Assembly: GCA_011009095.1 (NCBI GenBank)
Contig: VTPC01005723.1
Span: 747,121-811,120, forward strand
Direction of reading: 5' to 3'
DNA length: 64,000 nucleotides
Source: Ignelater luminosus
Lineage: Eukaryota; Arthropoda; Insecta; Coleoptera; Elateridae
Part shown: positions 12,936 through 26,900 of the stretch, piece by piece
Numbering within the stretch: position 1 is the first letter of the stretch
Layout of the letters: every line of letters starts with the position of its first letter
Notes under the pieces: model-generated
Seen by the model: only the letters and a program-made list of their open reading frames with translations
Database searches by the model: none
What the model was told of the DNA's origin: nothing
Position numbers and translations under genes: made by a program

Positions 12936-15900
12936 TGTATGTGGATATGTCGATTGAGATTTTCAAATTAGAGATGTGGACTGGATTTAAGAAAAAAAAA
13001 TATTAGTAGGTATGAAACAATTAAATCTCATCAATTCAAAGCAAACCTTTTTTTTAACGCACTGTATATGTAGTACGTATTACTTAATATATTACACTAG
13101 TAACTGTATAAAAGCACATTTAAAACGCATCATAACCCCTTCCTCTCAGTTACGAAAACTGTATGTCAACATTATTCTATTTCCTTCTAGTAGTTTTCCA
13201 ACACGAAAATTTTTCCGTTTTTATGCTTCAAATGCAATATACCTAACCTACTACACAATAGAAAATATTTTTCTTATTGTGTCACTGGGATTTTTTGTGC
13301 ATTAGATATTAAAAAAAATAAAAATGAAAGAATAGATGGCGTTAAAAATTTGTTATCAAATTAATATACCCATTAGGATAAAATTCAAATATTATATTCT
13401 AATATTTTCTTTACGTAACTAAATATGTAAAAACAAAACGCAAAAAAACACATTTAAGTAATAAAATTATAAATTGCGTAGGTGTCTACAACATCTAATA
13501 AGTAATAGTACATACAGTAAAACATAAATCAAAAGGATAGGAAGGTTATAAATAAATATAAACAAACCTATTCAAAATTCTTCATAATATAATTTAGGAA
13601 TTAAAATCCCATTCTCTTCGCCTTTTCATGCTTTACCAGTCATTAACTCTTTTAAAAAATCGTTAATGAAGCAAATGTAGCAGATCTAATGATTAATTAT
13701 TCAATTGATATATCGAACTTTTAAATAGAAGTTTATGAAGATCGAGTCTATTAAAATCAAATAAATTTACTTGTAGCAAAAGTCACTTCCACACAAACAA
13801 ATCCTATAGTAAAATTGATGTAATAATTAAAACTTTTTCGATTATTCATTGAACAATACAACAGCAACATAAACACAATTTTATTAAACAGCGTAGGCGG
13901 TTTTGTTGAAAGATGATCATTAATAAATTATTATTCGCATATAAAATTAGTGCAAGTAATTCTTTTTAAAATTAATAATAAATGTCAAACGGTCGCGTCG
14001 TACATGTTATTTATTCTAATCGATAAGCAAGGTAACAAATGACAAAACAGTTGAAAAGAAAGCATAGGATTACAAATCTTCAGGCAAGTTTATTGGCCAT
14101 CGTAAAAACCAGTCGTATACACTCATACATGCATACATACTAAAAACCAAGGTCGTTAACAGTTCATTTTTTTCTACAATACAAACGGGTATTTCACATT
14201 ATAAAAATGTCAGCCATCACATTTATAAAAATTTTACCGTATAATAGAGGACTTGCTGGACGACAAAATATCAAACACCAACATTGTAACTTTTACTTAA
14301 ATGACTTGCAAATCACGATTAGGTAGGTCTCCACATTTTCATATTTTAAACGCAATAAAATTTATTTTTAATACCATTCAATTATTATCATTAACTTAAC
14401 TATTTAAAATGTCTTAATATGACCATAATAGTCGGCAACATCTGAGGTGATGTAATTACGTAAGCGACAATCTAAAAAAAAAACCGTTCTCACTTTATAA
14501 ACACATCATTTCCAATTCATTAATGAAACGTTAATAATAAAAAAGTTTTTTTCTTTAAATAAAACAAACGACATCCTGAAAACCAAACAAGCTCAAGCTA
14601 TTTGAAAGTTACATCAATTCAGTTGTTTTTTATGCTAGAACTCACAGAGAAAACTTAAAAACATCTCAAGTTAGACAAGTTTTGACAATTACAGAAAACA
14701 GCATATCCGTCACCTTGCGTGATCAACTCAATTTACTCTAGGAAAGTATCATTAAAGGAAAACATCTAGTTACATTTTCCAGTTACACCAAAACATGATA
14801 CACTGTCAGACGGTTAATTCCACTTGTTAAGCACTTCTAGAAATTACAAATGTCAATTATGCTAGTTGCTAATATTTCAAAACAAAATTCTGGATTGTGG
14901 GCTTGTCTAATTATCACCAATAGTAAAACAGAAAGATCGTATACAGAGGGACTAGCTAAAAAAAGATTGAATGTTTGCTACCCATTTAGTTCATTGGTAC
15001 TTGCTTTTGTTTTTGAGTTAAAATGACCAAATTATTTTTTCAACTGTTTTACGGTAATAATAAAATAATTCTTAGAATGCACTAGACGCAGGATGCTGAT
15101 ACTTCCACAAACGGCGCGTACAAAAATGCACGTACGCTTTAGCTAACAAAGTTTTGTAGTACTATAAAAGCTCGATGTATTTTTTGTAAAACTGGAGATC
15201 CAAATTAGACGTTATAGTCTTATAGTGAACAACAGCTCTGCACGTTACTATTTATTTCTAAAAAAACTAGAATTTACTGCATTACCATGTATTGGTGGAG
15301 GTATCCAAAATGCTATATTTTCATCATTTTTCATTATAATGGATAGTATCATTATGCAAGCTTTCCAGATAATTAAAGCGTAGCAAAGTAAATGAATATA
15401 TTTTCAGATAGGTATTGTTTATTGTAATGAAGCCGAACTTACGAGTGCATCATGCTTGTTGTTAACGCTTTGTTTACACAAAATTCAACAAGCATAGAAG
15501 AAGAAATGTGTAAATTAACTATAAAATGTCGACACGTGCATTTCTAACTCGTCAGACACTAGACCAGATGGCGTAGATTAGTGATTAACACGTTAAGATC
15601 GCATTCGGGAAGCCCTATTTGATTACGTTTATTCCATCCTTACTGGCCGAACTTAAAGGTATGAAAAGTAAGTACCAACTTGTTAATTTGTACATAGTTT
15701 AGAGTTAATTGAGAAGATTTCTTCAAGCGCTGAGCTTCGCTCAATATGTGCACTTAATTAAAGGTTGTCCGATGTCTCCGTGGGTACTTGCCTCCCTCTT
15801 GCCTTAAACAAACGGTTGAAGTCGACCGTAAGAGTAGCATATTTCTTGAGCTGTGTTTGCTATATGCATTCAAAGGGCTTACTTGGCATAGCAAGTACAA

Positions 15901-16814
15901 AAAAAACAAATAATAATAATGCCAACACGTGCTTTGGTTTGATTACCTCTTATTCTATCTGTATTGATATCTTCTTTATAATCTCCATTCATCGTTGAAG
16001 CCTGCAAGCTTTACAGTATCATAACCCAAATAGCTTTCGTAAGAGAACCTTGCCAAAAACATTCTTTTCAAAAATACTCGAATTCTATTGCTGAAAATGC
16101 AAGCAAAATCCAATGCCAAAAGTCAATCATTATTAGCTATTTATTACACAGTACAAATTCTTGAAACCAGATCTATTAGTGGTAAAACAGAAGAGCTATT
16201 GTTTTTTAATCAGGAATACTGATTCGAACCAATATAATCCTTAAGTTGCAATCTATAAAAAAAAATACCTTTGACACACTGTAAACACGTAGACAAACAC
16301 GGAAACCTACTGTACTTTGCTTTAATTTCAATGTTATAGCCATCATAACCTCAAGAGAACGATAACCCTTAACTCGTTCTCTTGTCTCGAATCCTATGAT
16401 CCAAAGTACACTTAATCTACAACCTCTACAAGCTTACTTAGTCGGAAATAACTTTGGAAGGTACAGATGATCGATTTTTCTGTAACTTTTCTCAGCAACT
16501 TATTACGGATCGCTGGATTGCCTTGTATCATTAAAAATACTAACTTTTGAACATTCAGATGATCAACCAGTACCACTGTCTTTATGATGTTTTATATAAT
16601 AAAAGTCAAACTTCCCAAATAGAAGTTGTGAAACACTCTGTACAAATAAGGATCATAAAAAATTTAGTCACTCGCTAAAGCCTGACACTCTAGTGATAGA
16701 AAGAAAAAAGAAATTTTTTACTGGCTGTAGTATTGACCAAGTTACCATCATTTTTTTATTAAAAAGGGTTTTAAATACAGGAAGATGCCAAGCATAAAGG
16801 TGAAGGTTACCATA
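12936..16814. other. AT-rich non-coding DNA
   Basis: Nearly 4 kb without a supportable gene. Short open frames are explained by low stop density in random AT-rich sequence. A GC-richer block near 15540-15900 could be conserved non-coding or 3' UTR sequence of an unseen minus-strand gene, but nothing proves it. Confidence 0.45.
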
Positions 16815-17118
16815 GACAATAGGACTCGGGTAACACGTGTCATCGAACTACATCAGCCAATCAAATGTCCCAAATATGGCTGCCTGGAGAATAAACAAAG
16901 CAGTTCAGTTTTACACATTGATTGAATTTTTGTGGTGTTTTCACTCGGAAGTTCTCAATAGGCTTTGATAACTTAAAAATATCAACTCATTAGCTAACCT
17001 AGATAAATGATAACGTTATTATAGTTATTAGATCATGTTTATCACAGAATATATAGGTTAGGTTAGTTGTTTATCCTCCAGGCGGCCACTTGATGTTCGA
17101 GTCCTATATTGAAAAACT
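16815..17118. repeat. Imperfect inverted repeat, probable MITE
   Basis: A left arm near 16817-16902 containing CAATAGGACTCG, CATCGAAC and GGCTGCCTGGAGAATAAAC is matched in inverse order by 17069-17112 (GTTTATCCTCCAGGCGGCC, GATGTTCGAGTCCTATATTG). Arms are diverged and boundaries unclear, so the family is not assigned. Confidence 0.45.
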
Positions 17119-19642
17119 GTATGGTTTCACCAGCAAAACAATGAGAGCTTATTGAAACGAAAGCTTCCTAAACGACATGTTTAAACCAAAGAGTAATAGC
17201 GATAGGTCCGGTAATGCAAAAACGTTTATTTCCAAGATCGATTTGAGATTATAGTACTATGTTTATTGAACAGTATGACACCACAATGACAGTAACAACT
17301 TTATTGTGCTAAATTTCATATTATTAAATGATACTGAAGGAATCGATAAAGCTTATTATCAGCAGCAAAAGTTGTATCTTTTACGATTATATTAGACATT
17401 ATAATAATTAAAGTGTGTGTCCAGGAAACAATTAAAAATTTCTTGTTTCGCACTAAAATTAATAAATATTAAAATTAGGCGCTGCAATTATAACTAAGAC
17501 ACGCCATTCTGGTAGTATAAACAAACAACAGAACACGTGGATTATTCCTAGAATTAAAAAATTACAATGCAAATAAATTAAACAATCACTACTTCTACAT
17601 ATTAGTGTTTCTCATGAGTTCGTTCATATTTCATATATCAGTAATGGTTTTCCCCACATTTAACAATAAAACCCGCGATGTATTTGGAATGCAGAAAATT
17701 TATATTACATCAAACAATTCTTACATGCAAATCTACATAGTTAGTAGTCTTCACTATAAAATCGTATTAGTTTGATAAATTGAACACCCTGTATGTTGTG
17801 GTAACTGCAAAGATTCCCCCTTGTGTAAAGTTCATTTTTTGTTTTTGATTTCAATGTGAAGTTATCAAATTTCATTAACAAAATGTAAGGAAAAATAATA
17901 TAAAATAAAAAATAAATAATTTAAATCATTATTGGCAGACTTGACAACACCGCAACACTTTCAATAAAAATATATAAAAAAGCAACTTTATTTAGAAAAT
18001 TTATCATAAAAAATTTCTATACTATTTCAGTCGCCTATGAAAACAAAAATTTCATACGGGTTACGGTTTAAATGCCTTTTAGGCATATTTCGTAGTAGTC
18101 CATGAAAACAAAAATATATCAATGGCTTCGGTTGCAAAAGTGTATTTATTGTTTTTTATTTGATGCATTTAACGAGCTAATTTTTTAATTTGAAAGTGTA
18201 TTCAGATTAATAACAAAAAACAATCTGGTTTCATATATAATTTTAATGTTTTTTCAATTTAAAAAGATTAAATAAATCTAGTAAGTAATGGTATCATTCA
18301 TTACAGCCTGACTGTTTTTATTTAGTAATTTCTAGGTTATAGTATTTTTCAAACATGTAAACAAGCCATGAAACTGCACGTTTTATAATTTTTTAATAAC
18401 TTTTAATAACTTGTTAATTAGCTTCACGAAAATATTCGGTGGGTAACAAGAAATTAAAATCGCGAAATATTGAATATTGAAGCGATGATTATTTCCCTAA
18501 ATTCTTAAAACAAATGCAAAACCGATAACAAAAAAACCAGTCAAGTTCAACCGTTTAAAATAACGGGATAAAACAAATTAGTCGAGTGAAAATTTCAAAA
18601 ATCCGGTTCTGCTCAACAAAAAACTTTAATCCGTCTCTGTCATAAAGAAACAATTTTTTTTTGTTATGCTAAAAGCGAGGCTAAAAGAAAACAGTTACGT
18701 TATATGTTCATACTTTCATTTGCCTTTCATATTAAGAAAATACCTGACGACAGCTTAGTAGTGTTGAGACTGCAGCGGTTGGCTTTAAAATCAGGTCATT
18801 GCCAGCTAGTAATGTCAGTAAAAGAAAATTATTAGTTAGTAGGTAGCTGTTGATAAACAGCCAATTGTTGCAACAACGTGCAACGAAAAAGTGCAGCAGC
18901 ATAGGTTTTAATAATTTACGTTACCATTTTATATTACGCCCACATGAATCAACTACCGAAACGATCTTCTCGTACCGTTTATTTGTAAATATAGCTGACA
19001 ACATTTTTAACAATAAACACAAAACACTTTCAAACACAACCACAAATATCTCAAGTTTAAGTGTAGAATTTCACTTCGAAACTACTACAAGAATTCTAAT
19101 TTATTAATGATAACAGTAGGTAACAGAAAATTGCCGTCAACTAAAATATTAAAAAACTTCCAACAAACGTTTAAAATGTTGACCTAGTACCTGGCTAAAA
19201 AGAAAGCTTTCTCCTGCAGTACTAAACGTGCTCTGCTGTAGCAAAATTCGATTAGAAAACGCTTACTTGAATCGGACTTTACCCCACTTTGAGTCTTCCA
19301 TAATATAATCGGGAATATAACCCGCAAGGAATGCCACTTAAACGAAACAACATTAATCCTATGATTATTTAACGTGCGGTAAAGTTTGTGAAGCCTATCG
19401 TATGCGAAAACAAAGTTGGCTTGGTCGCCAGCTGAACAACTGAATGCCGGTAAAAACAAAACATGCTCGGCATATTCACGAGTTCGCAAATCAAGGCGGC
19501 TGTACATGTTGGTCTCGCACCTACCGTAAAGGAATGCTGAATTTTGAACGCTTTCGCTTAAAATAAATTTTTACCCGTAATAACTAACGGTACATGAAAC
19601 GTATGCAAAGATGCATTAATTAGTAAAATAAATGTTGCTTAC
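17119..19642. other. AT-rich non-coding DNA
   Basis: No gene is supported. An isolated GAACACCCTGTA end lies just upstream near 17783-17794, resembling a TA-element terminus. The 107-codon minus-strand frame at 19184-19507 has no domain or splice support and is regarded as chance. Confidence 0.45.
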
Positions 19643-19960
19643 CTTACAACGAAACTGTGACAGAAACAAAGAGAAGCGGCGGTAGCCACGCTGTTGGATT
19701 CCAACTTACACAGGCTTTACTTCCTCCAAAACACATAAACACAGACACTTGCTGCAAACCATGAGCCACACTATGTTTTATAGAATTTAGCAATCACTAT
19801 ACAATTAATTAATTTTTTGTTTATGGGGACACTTTAATAGATTTCTACAATTAACGCTAGCTGCTCACAAATCCCCCCTTCTGTTCGTCAAAATGGCGGA
19901 CACAGACTGTTCTGAAACTAGTTCCGCTTCTTCTGTGGGAGGCGCCACCTGCGACTGCTG
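19643..19960 (-). promoter_or_regulatory. Candidate minus-strand promoter and untranslated first exon
   Basis: This is the only GC-richer island in the first 20 kb. On the minus strand it contains GTCCGCCATTTTG, a YY1-type element often found just downstream of animal transcription starts, and 250 bp later a near-ideal splice donor, AAG followed by GTAAGC, at 19643/19642. This fits a non-coding first exon of a gene running leftward whose coding exons lie beyond the window or in the unresolved first 19 kb. It could also serve as a divergent promoter with WDHD1, whose start codon is about 1 kb to the right. Inference only. Confidence 0.35.
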
Positions 19961-20934
19961 GAAACTTCTTTAACTGTTTGTACGAAAAGTATTCAAATAA
20001 GAAAAATATGTTTCACAAACTTTTTTCTGCAACTCCTATAAAGTGATTCTATTTTTGTTTCGTTTGAATTTCTGAATTTCTCTCAAAATGGACAAAATGA
20101 TACAACAGTGTATAAGCCAAAATTGTGATGTTTGAATTATTCTAAAGACATTTTAAACTTAATTTTGATAATAACTGAAAGTTTAAATCATAAATCCCTA
20201 ATAAATACTTAAGTTAATTGCATTTAAAAAAAATTATTACTGTAGTAATAAGCAGTACACTTTATGTGATCTATCCTTATAAAGGATATATTTTTATTTC
20301 ACGCAAACGGAAAATTTACGCGTTTTAGAGTAATGTGAAAATTATTTTTATTTTAATAAATAGAAGAATTTGTCAACTACCGAAACTATATATAAACACA
20401 ACTTGATATATTCTAATAATTACCAAAAATGCACTTATTTATTATAAAAGAATAAATATTAACATGTTATGTTAATCTTACAACTTTACATGTATTTTTT
20501 AACAAATTATTTTGTTAAATTTAAATGTATGATACGACCATTTTCATTATCGATCGAACTAACGGCAACAATCGTAGATACTGTAATCATACCTAGATGG
20601 TGTTAAGTTTTAAAGCAATCTATATTTCGAAAGTATTTCTTTTCCCGGTAGAAAAGAAGATTATCTGCAGCTTTTAGTCTAACTTTAAATAATTCAAACT
20701 AATCTTGCAAAGACATTTCCTAGGCCTTTCATATTTTAACCGTATTTATTGATTCTGTACAGGAGAATCTGATTTATCTACTGAAGTGCTTAATTCTGGT
20801 TGTAATCTTTGCTAGTTGTTTTTGGCGGGCTTTTGGTTGTCAGCACAGGTTAAGTGTAAAACCGTTTGTCAACAACTTCAAAACTTTCATTAATTTTATT
20901 CCAGTGTAGTATAAAAATTGATGTTTTGTGTATA
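19961..20934. other. WDHD1 upstream region
   Basis: AT-rich 5' flank of the WDHD1 gene. No TATA box or initiator can be assigned with confidence, and the extent of the 5' UTR cannot be read from sequence alone. Confidence 0.35.
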
Positions 20935-23900
20935 ATGACGATAGATAGAAAACCAACACGGTATGCCCATTCTGATGGACATACTGATGTATGTTATTCA
21001 GATGATGGCACGTAAGTAAAGATTTTGAAATTAGAACGTGCCTCAACTTTACAGTTGTATTTTATATTTCAGACGTTTAATAACTTGTGGTACTGATGGC
21101 GACATTAGAATATGGTCAGGATTTAATGATGACGACCCCATTCAAACTTGTGTTGGTGAATGGTCGTTATGTGTTCGTCAAAAAGGCAGTCGGTTGCATA
21201 TCGCAACAGATAATAACAGTGTTCAGTTAATGACGTTCCCGGAAGGTGAACGTGATGGTATATTAGTAAGATTTACTGCACCTGTTAATCATATGGCAAT
21301 AGGAAAAAATCATGAGGTAAGAATATTGTCTTAAGTCAGAATATTACAGTACTTATCTATATTTTTAGTACATAGCAGTAGTTGCTGAAGATATGGAAGT
21401 TAATGTTATTAAGCTGTCTGAACCAAGAGATTCAAGTAACATCTTGACTTTTTCTGGCCTTACTGGTCCTCCTTTAAGTGTGGCACTTTGTCCTAAGGCA
21501 AAGTTATTAGCAGTCAGCTGTGGTGATGAATTTCTGCGTGTATGGAATGTTGAAAGTACTTCTATAGTAAAAGAAATTGAGTGTGTTCCAAAAACTAATA
21601 GTTTTATGAATGCAAAACTACTCTGTATGTTATGGTAATTAAAAGGTAATCATTGTTATTTGTATATTTACTGTTTTTCAGGTCGCGTTGACTTTGAACC
21701 AGTTTTAGGAAGGGGTCTAGCTTATCCTAATAAAAATACAGTTATTATAGTAAATACAATTGATTGGTCCAGTAAATCAGTCTTGACTTGCCCTGAAATT
21801 GAATCATCTTTTTCTATAGTTCAATTTTCACCTTGTGGTCAGTTTATGGCAGCAGCTTCTGATCAAGGTGAATTGGTAGTATGGGAGATTGCAACTCAAA
21901 TTGTGATTGATATTACTAAACATTCTCGTTCAATTGCATTATGTGCCATGATGTGGAATCCTCTTGGTAAATTAAAAGTGAGGTAGCCTTATATAAGGAA
22001 AAAATATCTTGAATGTTTAAGGAAATGGAGAGATTGCTTTTTGCGATGTTCAAGGGCAACTGGGTATTGCTCTTAATTGTACAAATATACCAGCAAGCAT
22101 TGAAACCCCCAGTGATAATGGAGAAGCGGATAATGTAGATTTTAGTGAATTTCAATTTGACGATGCTGATGAAGATGATGAGAATGTAGTGTCTTTAGAA
22201 AAACTTAAGGCTGATATTATGGGAAAGGAAGAAACAGGTTCAGTTTCTGATAAAGGTATAGTATTTTCAGATAAGGTGTTCAAGTAGGCCATAATATTCT
22301 TGGCAGTATGTAGCATTAAAAATTGTTAACTGGTCTAAAAATCCTAAAAACGTATTTTTAACATAATTTTGCATTGTGTAAGAGTATATTTTATAACTAG
22401 AAATTTGTAAAGATCATGCCATCAACCTTCTGTCATAAACATATTTACATGTATGTGCACATGGTTTGCGGTGAACTTGCTTTCTCTATAAAACCTGGAG
22501 TTTTATGCCAAGGTTGCACATGTGCCAACAAAGGACTAGCTTTCTATAAAAAGAGTAATGGTTCTGCAATCTTCTGCACAATCCTCAAATAACCAAGAAA
22601 TTAATTTCATTGTCCTGCAGGTCACCACTGTAATCCGCAATGCCTTCCAAGCGAGTGTTTTAGAAAAAACTGTCAACGTTCACCTCTCCCTCCTCAAATT
22701 CTCCAGCTCATTCGTGAAAAACGAAGAACATATAGACTATTCATCCGAACCCGTGATCCTGCAGTGAAAACTCAATGGAACCGGCTCAATGCAATTGTCC
22801 GTTGACAAATAACCATGTTTAAAGAAGCACGTGCACATCGGTTGTCCACTTGATCAAGTTTAGATCAGGCAGGGCCATCATCCATAAATGAGTCTTAGTG
22901 CAAGTAATTTTCTTCAACTTCAAAAAACTCTCTTTGGTTTTTCTTTCTTTTTTTTTTCCTCGCTTGGGTTGGAGGGCATTCCCTATTTACTGCTGAACAA
23001 ACCACATCTTACCTTAGCATCCTACAGATGCCCTCTGCTCTTTTCACCATTCACTCCTGCAGACCAGTGACTAACAACACCATTAACTACTGCCAACCAC
23101 AGGCCAGAAAGAAGAAGAAGCATTGATTCAAACCCACAACCAGCAATAGACCAAGGCAACAAGAACCTACCAGTTTCCACAACACCCTACCAATTAGTCT
23201 TACGAATTTTTTAAGAGCAGCTTTTTGCAAAAACTGATTAGTGAGCTCTTGACCAGATTCAATTACTAAATACTGAGTTACTTTGCTAACTTCGTAGTAA
23301 TATGTTTGTTTCATTTGTTATTAGACCAATTTAATATTAATAAAATGAAAATGTGGGCAAACCTATTTATTATGAATTTTATTATGTTTATTATTTACTT
23401 ACTTAAAAAAAATCCTAAAATGTACATTAACAAAGAAGAAAAAATAGTGCAGTTGTTACATAGGGCTTGTCTATGTGATGTTTTCGAATCAGCTGTGGTG
23501 GATGTGTGGTGGATAAACAAAGGTTTCTATGTGTTGTGCATTTGTTTACTCACCAAAGTAATCACATGCTGCTTCTTTCATTGACTCTATCATTAATTCT
23601 AAAAGTTTGGACAGCATTCCAGTCATTTAGATTAAGACAAAAAATTGAATTTTTGATAACCTCGAAAATAAAAATTAATAAAAGCTAGCATATTGGACTC
23701 AGAATTTTCTGCAGAATTCAAATATGTAAAAATATTTTGGGTATCTCATTTAAAATTAAAAACTTGATGTCACTTTTGGTGAAACCAGATGCACTGGTAC
23801 AAAATATTCTCAGTTTTGTGTCAGGTTTTGTTTGACCAAGGCAGATTATAGAAATGAGTACTCGATGCATCCCTAGGATATTAATAATTCATTATGCCAT

Positions 23901-26900
23901 CTAGCCTGTGGTGGTTTTTATTCTGGAAAGTACTGTTGGGGTATATGAAGGCTAAAGTACATGTCAAACCTTTTTGTCCGATGTAGGGTTAAACAACTAG
24001 AATTTAAATTCATATTTATTTTCAATCACATCACACCGAGAGTTGTATTCTTCGCCAGTTTCTAAACAAAGATGCATATTGTAGTAACATAAAGTAAAAT
24101 ACAAACCACAGACGTGTCACGCGAATCTTGACTAGACAGCTGAGTCAAACACTGTTGACATAAGGGCGATACGTCTGGAGCTTGTATTTTACTTTACATT
24201 ACTACAATATGCGTCTTCGTTTAAGAACTGACGAAGAATACGGTCCTCGATGTGACATGATTGAAAATAAATATGAATTTAAATTCTAGCTGTTTAATCC
24301 TATATCGGACATGTATATTTATTTTTTTTTTTTTTTTTTTTTTTTTTGGTTAAAAAGAAAACCAAACACTATAATTTGTTTGTTATTCTTTGCAATTTTT
24401 CAAAATTGAATTCAAGTTTTTATCTCTTTTTAAAATTAATATTGTTTCTAAACATACATTATGTATTAAAAGACACTTTTTATAATTTTTATTCACCTAT
24501 GTTTACATTTTATAATATTAAATAAAATTCAACTGTTTTTTTTTTTTACAAAAGCTAACATGATCCTAAATCATAACCACAATAACATTACAGTATCACT
24601 ACCGTTTTTGTTTTCCTAACTCTGCTAAGGAGAAGCACATGTTACAAAAAACATTTTATACATTTTCAAACATGCTTTTGCCCAAACAACATTGTCACGA
24701 TCAACTTCGTGAACCATGTCGTGAGCCATCTCAATCTGTCATGTTCACCACTAAACATCTTTGGTTATAACCATCCATAATCATTGTTGCCATTGCTTGC
24801 TTGTTTGAGTTTATCAATAAAGTTACTAAATAGGCATCTCAGAAATTGGTCATGACCTACTTGAGCACTTTTCCTGAATAAATTGTATTTTTATATTGAA
24901 CTTATACAAAAACACTAATATAAAAATTAGAATCTTCTCGATCGCCTACTCCAAGACCAAGAACTCCAGAAACACCCATGCAAGATGCTTTTATGCCCAC
25001 TTCAACTCCAAAACATTTAAGTTCTCGTTATCTTTGTTGGAATGAAATTGGAATAGTACGTAGTTATGGTTGTAATGATGATTTAGATGACAATAAATCT
25101 ATCGAAGTTGAATTTCATGATAGTACTTTTCATAACACTATGATGTTGAGAAACTTTCAGGATTATACGATGAGTTCTTTAAGTACTGGTGCATTAGTTG
25201 TTGCTAATTCCAGGTAGATATTAAAATTAAATACACAGTACTACAAAATAATTTAATTTAATCTTTCTTCTTTTAGTCAAATTAAAGCAATACCATTGGC
25301 TGCAGGTACTAAAGAATGGAGTTTAAGTCTCCCAGAAGAAGAAGAAATCATTTGCATTGCATCTTCTAATTGTTTAGTATGTTTTGCTACTTCGAATTAT
25401 CTAATTCACATATGTAGTGTTTTTGGAACACAAAAAGCTGTTGTATCAATTCCTGGGCCTTTAGTATCCATGTCTGCTCATGGTTATTTTTTATTAGTTG
25501 CTTATCATGATGGTGCACCTAGAAAGGGTGACCAGTGTATTAAATCAATGCTTGTAAAATTAGAGGGTATGTCAGTTGAAAACAAGAATATAAACAGTGC
25601 ATTAAGACCAGAGACGCAACTTCAATGGATAGGTTTCACTGATCTTGGTACACCAGCAATGTTTGATTCTTTTGGTTTGTTGTACCTTTATCCATCTACA
25701 TCTAACATATGGTTACCTTTTTGTGATACAACAAAACATGTGAGATAGAAAGTTTCTTTTTGTAATCTTTTCAGTAATGAAGCTTTTTTGCAGCGTAAAA
25801 ATCCATCTGATGGTTTTTTTGTTACTGCAGTATATGAATCATTCCAGTCTGTTAGAGGAATTCGCTGTAAGGGCAGTATGTATCCAAGTTTTACACCAAG
25901 ACCTAACTTATCAGAATTACCCATCGAACCTTTATTTATTGAAATGGCTACAGAAAAATCGCAATTAGAAGCTAATTTATTTACTTGGTCTACTTTACGT
26001 GTTGAAAATGTAGAAAAGAAATTTAAAGAGACTGCATTAAAGACTTTTGCTGTAAGAATTAAATTTAATGATTTTTTTGTAATATATTAGTGATGTCTGT
26101 TTTCAGTTGGCATGTAGAAATGATCTGGATCAAAGAGCTCTAGAATTGGTGGAAATGATAGCAAACCCTCAACTGGTAACTTTAGCTACAAAATATGCTA
26201 TGAAATTAAACAGACAAAGGCTTGCTGAAAAACTAACTGAATTAGCATCTTCTCTACAAGAATCCGAGTGGGATAATACAAATACAGATCAAAGCAGTGT
26301 AAACATTTTTAATCCAATTTCTTCAAATTTTATATTAATTTATTTAATTTTAGATTGTTTTAACACCAACAATAGAGAATGTAAGACCAATAAATAAAAA
26401 GTTTATTTTGAATTCAGGAAACAAAAAGACACCAAAGTTTAAAACTAGAAATGATCAGGCATGTAACGAATTTTAACCGTGTGTGTTTAATAATAAATGC
26501 TGATTTTATGTTTAGGTGTCTACATCAGAAACCAAACCTACTTCAACTTCTACTGTAGAAAATTCTATTGAGGTTAGTTAAAAACATACCTATAGTTGAT
26601 ATAAGTGAATTACTTATAATTTTTGTTTAGGCAGGCACATCAGATCAAGATATTTCAGTGAATACTCCAATTAACACACAGGTATGTTATTTTTAGTTTA
26701 ATCTTTGATTAGATTCATGTTTATTGTTTATTTAAGGAATCAGTATTTTCTGAACCATCATCAACTCCAAAGAATCCATTTTTGAAAAAGTTGAAGAAAC
26801 CCAATTCAGCTGTTCGTAATCCATTAAATTTAACTGATCCTAATAGTGGATGTACTTTAGAAGAAGTGAACATTGAAAAAGAAAACAAAAGTAGCTTTAA

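Larger units (their letters stand above)
22256..24930. other. Expanded WDHD1 intron 5 filled with transposon debris
   Basis: The donor after 22255 and acceptor TAG at 24928-24930 join in phase. At 2675 nt it is about 45 times longer than neighbouring introns (54-62 nt). It contains a LINE fragment, a 335-bp fold-back repeat and a poly-T tract (about 24322-24347), so its size is explained by insertions. Confidence 0.8.

Noticed and set aside
13012-13305. 97-codon plus-strand frame with membrane-like composition
   Set aside because: Hydrophobic T-rich codons are expected by chance in AT-rich DNA; no splice, promoter or family support.
19184-19507. 107-codon minus-strand frame
   Set aside because: No family features, located in what is probably the first intron of a minus-strand gene.
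19892-19974. Plus-strand ATG GCG GAC frame of 26 codons in the GC-rich block, considered as a start exon
   Set aside because: It ends in a stop without a good donor; the AAAATGGCGG string is better explained as a YY1-type element read in reverse for a minus-strand promoter.
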